DNA of 64,000 nucleotides from positions 124,001-188,000 of the forward strand of contig NZ_WNLA01000010.1 of NCBI RefSeq assembly GCF_009720865.1, in the 5' to 3' direction. A program made the translations under genes and the position numbers. The notes under the pieces were generated by a model, which worked only from the letters and a program-made list of their open reading frames with translations, had not been told where the DNA came from and did no database searches. This document shows, one piece after another, positions 9,471-21,646 of this stretch; position 1 is the stretch's first letter, and every line of letters starts with the position of its first letter. The stretch is from Pseudoduganella ginsengisoli (lineage in GTDB: Bacteria > Pseudomonadota > Gammaproteobacteria > Burkholderiales > Burkholderiaceae_D).

Positions 9471-9500
9471 GCCCCGTCCGGTTGTATAGCCAGGCGGGGC
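9471..9500 (+). promoter_or_regulatory. Hairpin in the nusG-rplK intergenic leader
   Basis: An 11-bp stem with one mismatch and one G-U pair (9471-9481 against 9490-9500) and an 8-nt loop lies 34 bp before rplK. In E. coli ribosomal protein L1 represses the L11-L1 mRNA through a structure near the rplK start. This hairpin could be part of such an element, but I did not recognise the specific L1 motif. Confidence 0.4.
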
Positions 9501-9534
9501 GCTACTACTCAATCCAACGATAGGAAGTGCCCAA

Positions 9535-9966
9535 ATGGCAAAGAAAATCATTGGCTTTATCAAGCTGCAAGTGCCAGCTGGTAAGGCAAACCCATCCCCT
9601 CCAATCGGTCCAGCGCTGGGTCAGCGCGGTCTGAACATCATGGAATTCTGCAAAGCGTTCAACGCGCAGACCCAAGGTATGGAGCCAGGCATGCCGATCC
9701 CTGTAGTGATCACTGCTTTCGCTGACAAGTCCTTCACGTTCGTGATGAAGACCCCGCCAGCAACCTACCTGATCAAGAAGCACTCGGGCGTGACCAAAGG
9801 TTCGTCCAAGCCGCACACCGACAAGGTTGGCAAGCTGACCCGCGCTCAAGCGGAAGAAATCGCTAAACTGAAAACCCCGGACCTGACCGCTGCCGACATG
9901 GAAGCCGCTGTGCGCACCATCGCTGGTTCCGCACGTTCGATGGGCATCACCGTGGAAGGCATCTAA
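9535..9966 (+). CDS. rplK: 50S ribosomal protein L11
   Basis: The 143-residue protein shows the standard L11 features: IGFIKLQVPAGKANPSPPIG at the N-terminus (methylated by PrmA in related species), then GPALGQRGLNIMEFCKAFNA, and an RNA-binding C-terminal domain. It forms the L11 stalk base with 23S rRNA, which stimulates RelA and the GTPase factors. The ATG follows AGGAA. The stop is 2 bp before rplA, so translation is coupled. Confidence 0.99.
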   Translation: MAKKIIGFIKLQVPAGKANPSPPIGPALGQRGLNIMEFCKAFNAQTQGMEPGMPIPVVITAFADKSFTFVMKTPPATYLIKKHSGVTKGSSKPHTDKVGKLTRAQAEEIAKLKTPDLTAADMEAAVRTIAGSARSMGITVEGI

Positions 9967-9968
9967 TC

Positions 9969-10664
9969 ATGGCAAAACTGTCCAAGCGCGCTCAAGCTAT
10001 CAAAGCTAAAGTAGACCGTACCAAAGTGTACGCCTTCGACAACGCTGTTGCTCTGGTTAAAGAACTGGCTACCGCCAAGTTCAACGAATCGATCGACGTA
10101 TCCGTGCAACTGGGCGTGGACCCGAAGAAGTCGGACCAGGTTGTTCGTGGTTCCGTGGTTCTGCCAGCCGGCACCGGTAAGACCGTTCGCGTTGCTGTGT
10201 TCGCAACCGGCGACAAGGCTGAAGCTGCTAAAGCAGCCGGCGCCGACGTGGTTGGTATGGAAGACCTGGCTGAGCGTGTTAAAGCCGGCGACATGCCTTT
10301 CGACATCGTCATCGCTTCGCCAGACACCATGCGTATCGTTGGTACCCTGGGTCAGATCCTGGGCCCACGCGGCCTGATGCCTAACCCGAAAGTTGGCACC
10401 GTCACCCCAGACGTGGCTACCGCTGTGAAAAACGCGAAAGCCGGTCAGGTTCAGTACCGTACCGACAAGGCAGGTATCATCCACGCGACGATCGGCCGCA
10501 AGTCGTTCTCCGACGCAGATCTGAAAACCAACCTGGTTGCTCTGATCGACGCGCTGAACAAAGCTAAGCCAGCATCGTCGAAAGGCGTGTACCTGCGTAA
10601 AGTAGCGATCTCGTCGACCATGGGCGCTGGCGTCCGTGTGGACCACGCTGGTCTGGCTGCTTAA
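9969..10664 (+). CDS. rplA: 50S ribosomal protein L1
   Basis: The 231-residue protein has the L1 signature region IVGTLGQILGPRGLMPNPK followed by VGTVTPDV. It binds 23S rRNA at the mobile L1 stalk near the E site and in E. coli acts as the translational repressor of its own operon. It starts 2 bp after rplK. A 270-bp leader separates it from rplJ, so the second ribosomal cluster is probably regulated on its own. Confidence 0.99.
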   Translation: MAKLSKRAQAIKAKVDRTKVYAFDNAVALVKELATAKFNESIDVSVQLGVDPKKSDQVVRGSVVLPAGTGKTVRVAVFATGDKAEAAKAAGADVVGMEDLAERVKAGDMPFDIVIASPDTMRIVGTLGQILGPRGLMPNPKVGTVTPDVATAVKNAKAGQVQYRTDKAGIIHATIGRKSFSDADLKTNLVALIDALNKAKPASSKGVYLRKVAISSTMGAGVRVDHAGLAA

Positions 10665-10756
10665 TAGCTGCATCGCGCTGTAAAGAATTAAGTCCCAGTA
10701 TGAACACTGGGCGAATCTTTGGGCTGGTGGCGTTGCGGAAGTAGCGCCGCCAGGCA

Positions 10757-10928
10757 ATCAAAGACCGTTGGGCTGGAGGCAGCAGGCAGGCCGAAGGTTA
10801 ATCCGCCCTTGGGCGGCCCAACGCAGATGGTGTACCCGAACAAGTTTCTGTAGTCCATTGGACTCCTAAACCTCGGACGCCGTTGTTCGAACCGATACCG
10901 GGCATTTGCCCAGTATCATTTAAGGAGG
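10757..10928 (+). promoter_or_regulatory. L10-type autoregulatory leader before rplJ
   Basis: The 270-bp rplA-rplJ gap is GC-rich and highly structured. For example, GGTTAATCCGCCC and GGGCGGCCCAACG can fold together, and further downstream there are short CCATTGG and CGGACGCCG elements. In proteobacteria this position holds the L10 leader, to which the L10(L12)4 complex binds to block translation. Exact boundaries and the kink-turn were not established by eye. Confidence 0.6.
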
Positions 10929-10934
10929 TTGACC

Positions 10935-11450
10935 GTGGGTCTCAATCTGAATGACAAAAAGGCCGTCGTCGCCGAAGTTTCCGCAAAAGTAGCAACTGCG
11001 CAAACCATCGTCGTGGCCGAGTACCGTGGCATCCAGGTTGGTCACTTGACGCAACTTCGTGCTAAGGCGCGTGCCCAGGGCGTGTACCTGCGTGTTCTGA
11101 AGAACACGCTGGCTCGTCGCTCCGTGGAAGGTACGCAATTCGCTCCTCTGGCTGACGCCATGACCGGTCCGCTGATCTACTCGATCTCGGATGACGCCGT
11201 TGCTGCTGCGAAAATCATCGCTGATTTCGCAAAAACCAACGACAAACTGGTTGTGAAAGCTGGTAACTACGCAGGTAAACAGCTCGACGTAGCTGGCGTT
11301 ACCGCGTTGGCGAGCATTCCAAGCCGTGAAGTCCTCATCTCGCAGCTGTTGGGCGTTATGCTGGCTCCGGTTTCGGGCTTTGCACGTGGTCTGGCTGCTC
11401 TGGCAGCGAAAAAAGGCGAAGGCGCTCCTGCCGAAGAAGCCGCAGCTTAA
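10935..11450 (+). CDS. rplJ: 50S ribosomal protein L10
   Basis: The protein has 171 residues from the GTG at 10935, which follows a near-perfect AAGGAGG at a 6-nt spacing; a TTG two codons upstream would overlap that site. The product begins GLNLNDKKAVVAEV, matching E. coli L10, and has the usual VAEYRGI and LRVLKNTLARR blocks. L10 anchors L12 dimers on the ribosome and represses its own mRNA. A helical Ala/Glu-rich C-terminus for L12 binding is present. Confidence 0.98.
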   Translation: MGLNLNDKKAVVAEVSAKVATAQTIVVAEYRGIQVGHLTQLRAKARAQGVYLRVLKNTLARRSVEGTQFAPLADAMTGPLIYSISDDAVAAAKIIADFAKTNDKLVVKAGNYAGKQLDVAGVTALASIPSREVLISQLLGVMLAPVSGFARGLAALAAKKGEGAPAEEAAA

Positions 11451-11514
11451 TTGTTGCGCACCTTTTTTCTCAAGTAATCAATTCTGTAGCATACAAATCA
11501 ATTAGGAGTTTCAA

Positions 11515-11892
11515 ATGGCAATTAGCAAAGACGACATCCTGGCAGCAGTAGGCGAAATGTCCGTAATGGAACTGAACGACCTGGTTAAGGCGTTCGAAGA
11601 GAAGTTCGGCGTATCGGCAGCTGCAATGGCAGCTCCAGCAGCCGGCGGCGCAGCTGCTGGTGCAGCTGCTGCTGAAGAGCAGACCGAATTCAACCTGGTT
11701 CTGGCCGACGTTGGCGCGAACAAAGTTGGCGTGATTAAAGTTGTTCGTGAAATCACCGGCCTGGGCCTGAAAGAAGCTAAAGACGTAGTGGACGGCGCAC
11801 CTAAGACCGTTAAAGAAGCTATGTCGAAAGCTGACGCTGAAGCCGCTAAGAAGAAGCTGGAAGAAGCTGGCGCCAAGGCTGAACTGAAGTAA
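11515..11892 (+). CDS. rplL: 50S ribosomal protein L7/L12
   Basis: The 125-residue acidic protein has an N-terminal dimerisation helix, an Ala/Gly hinge (about residues 36-54) and the conserved globular domain (EFNLVLADVGANKVGVIKVV; GLGLKEAKDVVDGAPKTVKE). L12 dimers recruit translational GTPases. The start ATG follows TTAGGAG. It lies 64 bp after rplJ, and a strong hairpin follows before rpoB. Confidence 0.99.
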   Translation: MAISKDDILAAVGEMSVMELNDLVKAFEEKFGVSAAAMAAPAAGGAAAGAAAAEEQTEFNLVLADVGANKVGVIKVVREITGLGLKEAKDVVDGAPKTVKEAMSKADAEAAKKKLEEAGAKAELK

Positions 11893-11926
11893 TCTTGTTG
11901 TACCGGCGGGTAGTTTAAACGCCGAG

Positions 11927-11975
11927 AGCCAAAGTCAGATACTCCCTCCGGAAGGGGGGCGTATCGGCTTTGGCT
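11927..11975 (+). terminator. rplL-rpoB attenuator or RNase III hairpin
   Basis: AGCCAAAG (11927-11934) pairs with CTTTGGCT (11968-11975), and inside it GATAC/GTATC and CCC/GGG extend the stem to about 16 bp with a small internal bulge. CCTTTGTC follows, a weak U-tract. In E. coli the same gap holds an attenuator and an RNase III site that set the L12 to RNA polymerase ratio. The structure here is seen; the function is inferred from position. Confidence 0.75.
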
Positions 11976-12120
11976 CCTTTGTCGTCTGCATTTGGTTTAG
12001 CTGTACTAGTAGTAAGTCACCTTGTTCGTTTCACCGACCTGGAGATGATAGCGGATTGAAGTTTCGTCTGTATGAAGAAACTTGAATTTTCTATCCTTTC
12101 CTGTCACTCACGGAGTGTCC

Positions 12121-15100
12121 ATGCACTACTCATTTACTGAGAAGAAACGCATTCGTAAGTCTTTTGCGAAGCGCGCCAACGTCCACAACGTTCCGTTCCT
12201 GCTGGCGACCCAGCTCGAGTCCTACGAAAACTTCTTGCAGGAGCATACTGCTCCGTCCGCACGCAAGAATGAAGGCCTGCAATCGGCTTTCACGTCGATC
12301 TTCCCTATCGTCTCCCACAATGGCTTCGCACGCCTGGAGTTCCTGTCGTACGTGCTGGGTGACCCCGCGTTTGACGTTAAGGAATGCCAACTGCGCGGCC
12401 TGACTTTCGCATCCCCGCTGCGCGCCAAGGTGCGCCTGGTGATCCTGGACAAGGAATCGCCAACCAAGCCGGTTGTGAAAGAAATGAAAGAGCAGGAAGT
12501 GTACATGGGCGAACTGCCGCTGATGACGACGACCGGTTCGTTCGTGATCAACGGTACCGAACGTGTGATCGTTTCTCAGTTGCACCGCTCGCCTGGCGTG
12601 TTCTTCGAGCACGACCGCGGCAAGACCCACTCGTCCGGTAAGCTGCTGTTCTCGGCACGTATCATTCCTTACCGTGGCTCGTGGCTGGACTTCGAGTTTG
12701 ACCCGAAAGACATCCTGTACTTCCGCGTTGACCGCCGCCGCAAGATGCCGGTATCGATCCTGCTGAAGGCAATCGGCATGACGCCGGAACAGATCCTGGC
12801 GAACTTCTTCGTGTTCGACAACTTCCACCTGCGTTCGGAAGGCGGCGAAATGGAATTCGTGGCTGAGCGCCTGCGTGGCGAAGTTGCGCGTTTCGACATC
12901 GTCGATCCGAAGACGGGCAAGACCATCGTCATGAAGGACAAGCGTATCAACGCCAAGCACGTGCGCGACATCGACGCTGCCGGCTTGAAGCACATCTCCG
13001 TGCCAGAAGACTACCTGCTGGGCCGTGTGCTGGCGAAGAACATCGTGGATCCGGAAACCGGCGAAGTGGTGGCCAACGCCAACGACGAGCTGACCGAAGA
13101 AACGCTGAACAAGCTGCGCGACGCGAACATTTCCGACATCCAGACGCTGTACACCAACGACCTGGACCAGGGCGCCTACATTTCGCAAACCCTGCGTATC
13201 GACGACACCGTCGACCAGACCGCAGCCCGTATCGCGATCTACCGCATGATGCGTCCAGGCGAACCACCAACCGAAGAGTCGGTGGAAGCCCTGTTCAATG
13301 GCTTGTTCTACAGCCCAGACCGTTACGACCTGTCGGCTGTCGGCCGCATGAAGTTCAACCGCCGTATCGGCCGTGATGAACTGACCGGCATGATGACGCT
13401 GTCGAACGAAGACATCCTGGCTGTGATCAAGATCCTGGTGGAACTGCGCAATGGCCGCGGCGAAGTCGACGACATCGATCACCTGGGTAACCGCCGCGTA
13501 CGCTGCGTGGGTGAACTGGCGGAAAACCAGTTCCGCGCCGGTTTGGTGCGTGTTGAGCGCGCCGTCAAAGAGCGTCTGGGCCAGGCGGAAGCCGACAACC
13601 TGATGCCGCACGACTTGATCAACTCCAAGCCGATCTCGGCTGCTATCCGTGAGTTCTTCGGTTCGTCGCAGCTGTCGCAGTTTATGGACCAGACCAACCC
13701 GCTGTCGGAAATCACCCACAAGCGCCGTGTCTCCGCTCTGGGCCCTGGCGGTCTGACCCGCGAACGCGCCGGCTTCGAAGTGCGCGACGTGCACCCGACC
13801 CACTACGGCCGTGTGTGCCCGATTGAAACGCCTGAAGGCCCGAACATTGGTCTGATCAACTCGCTGGCTCTGTACGCCCGCCTGAACGAGTACGGTTTCC
13901 TGGAAACCCCGTACCGTAAAGTGGAAAACAGCGTCGTCACCGACAAGATCGACTACCTGTCCGCGATTGAAGAAGGCCGCTACATCATTGCTCAGGCAAA
14001 CGCGACCATCAATGCCGAAGGCAAGCTGAGCGACGAACTGGTTTCGGCCCGTGAAGCCGGCGAAACCATCCTGGTATCGCCAGAGCGTATCCAGTACATG
14101 GACGTTGCGCCAGGCCAGATCGTGTCCGTTGCAGCTTCGCTGATTCCATTCCTGGAGCACGATGACGCGAACCGTGCACTGATGGGCGCCAACATGCAGC
14201 GTCAGGCTGTGCCTTGCCTGCGTCCTGAAAAGGCGCTGGTCGGTACCGGTATTGAACGCACCGTGGCAGTCGACTCCGGCACCACCGTGCAAGCGCTGCG
14301 TGGCGGTGTGGTGGACTACATCGACGCGGGCCGTGTCGTGATTCGCGTGAACGATGAAGAAGCACAGGCTGGTGAAGTCGGTGTGGACATCTACAACCTG
14401 ATCAAGTACACCCGTTCCAACCAGAACACCAACATCAACCAGCGTCCTATCGTCAAAGTGGGCGACCGTGTTGCCAAGGGCGACGTGATCGCTGACGGCG
14501 CATCGACCGACCTGGGCGAACTGGCACTGGGCCAGAACATGACCGTGGCGTTCATGCCATGGAATGGTCTGAACTTCGAAGACTCGATCCTGATTTCGGA
14601 AAACGTCGTCAAAGACGACCGTTACACGTCGATTCACATCGAAGAATTGTCCGTGGTGGCGCGTGACACGAAACTGGGCGCGGAAGAAATCACCCGCGAT
14701 ATCTCGAACCTGGCGGAAAACCAACTGGCCCGTCTGGACGAGTCCGGCATCGTGTACATCGGCGCGGAAGTGCAAGCCGGCGACACGCTGGTTGGTAAAG
14801 TGACGCCAAAAGGCGAAACCCAGCTGACCCCGGAAGAAAAACTGCTGCGCGCGATCTTCGGCGAAAAAGCATCCGACGTGAAAGACACGTCGCTGCGCGT
14901 GCCTTCGGGCATGGTCGGTACCGTCATCGATGTGCAAGTGTTCACCCGCGAAGGCATCGTGCGCGACAAGCGCGCCCAGCAAATTATCGACGACGAACTG
15001 AAGCGCTTCCGTCTGGATCTGAACGACCAGATGCGTATCGTGGAAGGCGACGCGTTCCAGCGTCTGGAAAAAATGCTGATCGGCCAGGTTGTGAACGGCG

Positions 15101-16230
15101 GTCCGAAGAAGCTGGCAAAAGGCGCCAAGATCACGAAGGAATACCTGGACGATCTGGACAAGTACCACTGGTTCGACATCCGCCCAGCGGAAGACAATGC
15201 AGCCGTTGCACTGGAAGCCATCAAGGAATCCATCAACGAGAAGCGCCACCAGTTCGACCTGGCCTTCGAAGAGAAGCGCAAGAAGTTGACGCAAGGCGAT
15301 GAACTGCAGCCTGGCGTACAGAAGATGGTGAAAGTGTACCTGGCCGTGAAACGCCGCCTGCAGTCGGGCGACAAGATGGCAGGCCGCCACGGTAACAAGG
15401 GTGTGGTTTCCCGTATCGTGCCAGTGGAAGACATGCCATACATGGCGGACGGTACGCCGGCCGACGTGGTGCTGAACCCGCTGGGTGTTCCTTCCCGTAT
15501 GAACGTGGGTCAGATTCTGGAAACCCACCTGGGTTGGGCAGCAAAAGGTTTGGGTATCCGTATCGGCGAGATGCTGGCACAGCAGATCAAAGTCGAAGAA
15601 ATGCGCAAGTACCTGACCACCGTCTACAACGAGACGGGCCGTTCGGAAGACATCGCCAACTTCACCGATGACGAGATCATGTCGCTGGCGCACAACCTGA
15701 AGAAGGGTGTGCCATTCGCAACGCCGGTGTTCGACGGCGCGCACGAGTCGGAAATCCGCCGCATGCTGGACCTGGCGTACCCTGACCACATCGCTCAGCA
15801 CCTGGGCATGACCGCTTCGAAGAATCAGGTCACGATGTACGACGGCCGCACCGGCGAAGCATTCGAGCGCAAAGTCACCGTGGGCGTGATGCACATGCTG
15901 AAACTGCACCACCTGGTGGACGACAAGATGCACGCGCGTTCGACCGGTCCATACTCGCTGGTGACGCAGCAGCCGCTGGGCGGTAAAGCCCAGTTCGGTG
16001 GCCAGCGCTTCGGTGAGATGGAGGTGTGGGCACTGGAAGCGTACGGCGCATCGTACGTGCTGCAGGAAATGCTGACTGTGAAGTCGGACGACGTGAACGG
16101 CCGTACCAAAGTGTACGAAAACCTGGTGAAGGGCGATCACGTGATCGACGCAGGTATGCCGGAATCGTTCAACGTGCTGGTGAAAGAGATCCGTTCCCTG
16201 GGTATCGACATCGACCTGGAACGCAACTAA
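12121..16230 (+). CDS. rpoB: RNA polymerase beta subunit
   Basis: The protein has 1369 residues from the ATG at 12121, preceded by CGGAG; the open frame before it has no ribosome site. Landmark motifs are the rifampicin cluster (GSSQLSQFMDQTNPLSEITH then KRRVSALGPGGL), GRVCPIETPEGPNIGLINSL and KMAGRHGNKGVVS. Residues equivalent to E. coli D516, S522, H526, R529 and S531 are wild type, which predicts rifampicin sensitivity; position 518 is Thr rather than Asn. It forms the catalytic core with RpoC and is the first gene after the L12 attenuator. Confidence 0.99.
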   Translation: MHYSFTEKKRIRKSFAKRANVHNVPFLLATQLESYENFLQEHTAPSARKNEGLQSAFTSIFPIVSHNGFARLEFLSYVLGDPAFDVKECQLRGLTFASPLRAKVRLVILDKESPTKPVVKEMKEQEVYMGELPLMTTTGSFVINGTERVIVSQLHRSPGVFFEHDRGKTHSSGKLLFSARIIPYRGSWLDFEFDPKDILYFRVDRRRKMPVSILLKAIGMTPEQILANFFVFDNFHLRSEGGEMEFVAERLRGEVARFDIVDPKTGKTIVMKDKRINAKHVRDIDAAGLKHISVPEDYLLGRVLAKNIVDPETGEVVANANDELTEETLNKLRDANISDIQTLYTNDLDQGAYISQTLRIDDTVDQTAARIAIYRMMRPGEPPTEESVEALFNGLFYSPDRYDLSAVGRMKFNRRIGRDELTGMMTLSNEDILAVIKILVELRNGRGEVDDIDHLGNRRVRCVGELAENQFRAGLVRVERAVKERLGQAEADNLMPHDLINSKPISAAIREFFGSSQLSQFMDQTNPLSEITHKRRVSALGPGGLTRERAGFEVRDVHPTHYGRVCPIETPEGPNIGLINSLALYARLNEYGFLETPYRKVENSVVTDKIDYLSAIEEGRYIIAQANATINAEGKLSDELVSAREAGETILVSPERIQYMDVAPGQIVSVAASLIPFLEHDDANRALMGANMQRQAVPCLRPEKALVGTGIERTVAVDSGTTVQALRGGVVDYIDAGRVVIRVNDEEAQAGEVGVDIYNLIKYTRSNQNTNINQRPIVKVGDRVAKGDVIADGASTDLGELALGQNMTVAFMPWNGLNFEDSILISENVVKDDRYTSIHIEELSVVARDTKLGAEEITRDISNLAENQLARLDESGIVYIGAEVQAGDTLVGKVTPKGETQLTPEEKLLRAIFGEKASDVKDTSLRVPSGMVGTVIDVQVFTREGIVRDKRAQQIIDDELKRFRLDLNDQMRIVEGDAFQRLEKMLIGQVVNGGPKKLAKGAKITKEYLDDLDKYHWFDIRPAEDNAAVALEAIKESINEKRHQFDLAFEEKRKKLTQGDELQPGVQKMVKVYLAVKRRLQSGDKMAGRHGNKGVVSRIVPVEDMPYMADGTPADVVLNPLGVPSRMNVGQILETHLGWAAKGLGIRIGEMLAQQIKVEEMRKYLTTVYNETGRSEDIANFTDDEIMSLAHNLKKGVPFATPVFDGAHESEIRRMLDLAYPDHIAQHLGMTASKNQVTMYDGRTGEAFERKVTVGVMHMLKLHHLVDDKMHARSTGPYSLVTQQPLGGKAQFGGQRFGEMEVWALEAYGASYVLQEMLTVKSDDVNGRTKVYENLVKGDHVIDAGMPESFNVLVKEIRSLGIDIDLERN

Positions 16231-16241
16231 TACCGCGCGCA

Positions 16242-16265
16242 GCCCGGTTGCTTAGTCAACCGGGC
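16242..16265 (+). other. rpoB-rpoC intercistronic hairpin
   Basis: A perfect 9-bp stem, GCCCGGTTG (16242-16250) against CAACCGGGC (16257-16265), with a 6-nt loop sits in the 69-bp gap. AAGTTTAAG follows rather than a U-tract, so it probably acts on mRNA stability or translation of rpoC, not termination. Confidence 0.6.
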
Positions 16266-16299
16266 AAGTTTAAGAATTCATCACTACCTGGAGTGATAC

Positions 16300-20541
<4,242 letters not shown>

Positions 20542-20561
20542 TCTGCCGTTGCTTCTGTGAC

Positions 20562-20591
20562 AAAAAAGCCACCTTCGCGGTGGCTTTTTTT
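20562..20591 (+). terminator. Rho-independent terminator of the rpoBC operon
   Basis: GCCACC (20568-20573) and GGTGGC (20579-20584) form a stem, extended by the A-run (20562-20567) pairing with the T-run (20585-20591). It has a short TTCGC loop and seven T residues, a textbook intrinsic terminator. The A-run on the other flank means it could also work on the minus strand for the gene ending at 20610. Confidence 0.93.
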
Positions 20592-20609
20592 ATGCGCGCT
20601 TACGTCACC

Positions 20610-21041
20610 TTATGGCTGGCTGCACACGATGTGCAGTGAATATTGGCCTGCCTTGGATCCCTTGCGTTGCGTGATTTGACAGCTATCGGTTTCGTCAGCG
20701 AGACGCATGGACAGCGTCAACGCATGATGCTCGCCATATGCACACTGCATCCATTTGCCATTCGGGGATGGTCCATCGAGTACATACGTATACGTCACCT
20801 CATCTTTGCCGTGACGTATCGAACTATGGATCAAATGCGCCCGCGACTCAGGGGGACCGGCTAGTGGCGCCGCCCCATGCAAATACACGGGCGCTTCTGC
20901 GAAATACGTCCATCCGGACATTGCTGGGGTCAACTGCAATGATGAAGGGGCAAGTTCGGTAGGGCAGATGATGGTTTGCTGCGCTGCAAGACATGGCGAA
21001 GACAACAGCGTCAGCGTGAGAACTCCGCAGCGGGTAAGCAT
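20610..21041 (-). CDS. STY0301-like exported protein, probable immunity partner
   Basis: The protein has 143 residues from the ATG at 21041. It starts with a clear Sec signal peptide (MLTRCGVLTLTLLSSPCLAA), so it should be periplasmic. The mature part has CPTEL near its start, a central block with GPPESRAHLI and a closing region with WMQCAYGE and a late Cys pair. This matches my recollection of the STY0301 family. It lies 4 bp after the amidase-like gene on the same strand, so the two are co-translated. In effector/immunity modules the small exported second gene protects the periplasm against the cell-wall toxin. That role is inferred; the alternative is an unrelated secreted protein. Confidence 0.7.
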   Translation of the reverse strand: MLTRCGVLTLTLLSSPCLAAQQTIICPTELAPSSLQLTPAMSGWTYFAEAPVYLHGAAPLAGPPESRAHLIHSSIRHGKDEVTYTYVLDGPSPNGKWMQCAYGEHHALTLSMRLADETDSCQITQRKGSKAGQYSLHIVCSQP

Positions 21042-21045
21042 GGCA

Positions 21046-21435
21046 TTACTCGATAATGAAATAAGCATCCGCGTTGTTGCTGGGACGGATGAATTTGCCA
21101 CGCTTGTCTTTGCCCAACGATGGTATGAAGCGTGATGATACTTTTCCATCGGGCTTGTTTTTCCATTGATCCATTACGTAGAACCCGCCCGCTCCCGGCC
21201 GCAAATAAAATGCCGCGTGGTTGCCTGCTTGGTGGCTGGGATAGCGGCCATTGACGAAGGTTGCAATGGCGGTGCCTGGCTGGATCGGAGACGTGCTGTC
21301 GATGACGCGCTCCCCTTGCCGCCATGCGAATGTCGCAGGCGCGTTGGCATAAAAGCGTATCAGCGCAACGCATTGCTGCGTTCCGACCATTTCGGATTCT
21401 TCAAGTTCTTCGACTCTTGCATAGAGATAGGCCAT
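21046..21435 (-). CDS. BPSL0067-like NlpC/P60-fold amidase, probable antibacterial effector
   Basis: The protein has 129 residues from the ATG at 21435; the open frame upstream lacks a ribosome site, whereas CGGAG precedes this ATG. Residues show a papain-like peptidase triad: Cys22 in GTQQCVAL, His73 in GNHAAFYL and Asp89 in VMDQW. The pattern PGTAIATFVNGRYP plus the closing SNNADAYFIIE is what I remember of BPSL0067 family proteins, often found as type VI secretion amidases. No signal peptide is seen, which fits delivery by a secretion machine. No type VI structural gene is in the window, so it is an orphan pair. Substrate is inferred to be peptidoglycan. Confidence 0.75.
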   Translation of the reverse strand: MAYLYARVEELEESEMVGTQQCVALIRFYANAPATFAWRQGERVIDSTSPIQPGTAIATFVNGRYPSHQAGNHAAFYLRPGAGGFYVMDQWKNKPDGKVSSRFIPSLGKDKRGKFIRPSNNADAYFIIE

Positions 21436-21646
21436 GACAGTGCTCCGGAAATGAAGGAGTTCTGAGCATAGGTCCAGGCAAACCAAGCGCTTTGCTTTAC
21501 GGCAAAAGCCTGTTGGTACCGGACATTGCAGATATACGACACCCGCCAATGTTCCAGCAGGTTTGTGCAAGTCCGGCATTTCTGTGCAAGCTCGTCTTTT
21601 GCAACCCTTCTACAGTCTCTACACCACTACAAAAAAGGAGACTGAC

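Noticed and set aside
12130..16140. A 1336-codon open frame on the minus strand opposite rpoB
   Set aside because: It is a shadow of the strongly biased codons of rpoB; it is rich in His, Gln and Arg and lacks any recognisable domain.
20610..21435. Toxin-antitoxin system of the classical cytosolic type
   Set aside because: The second protein has a signal peptide and the first has a cell-wall amidase triad, which fits an effector/immunity pair better.
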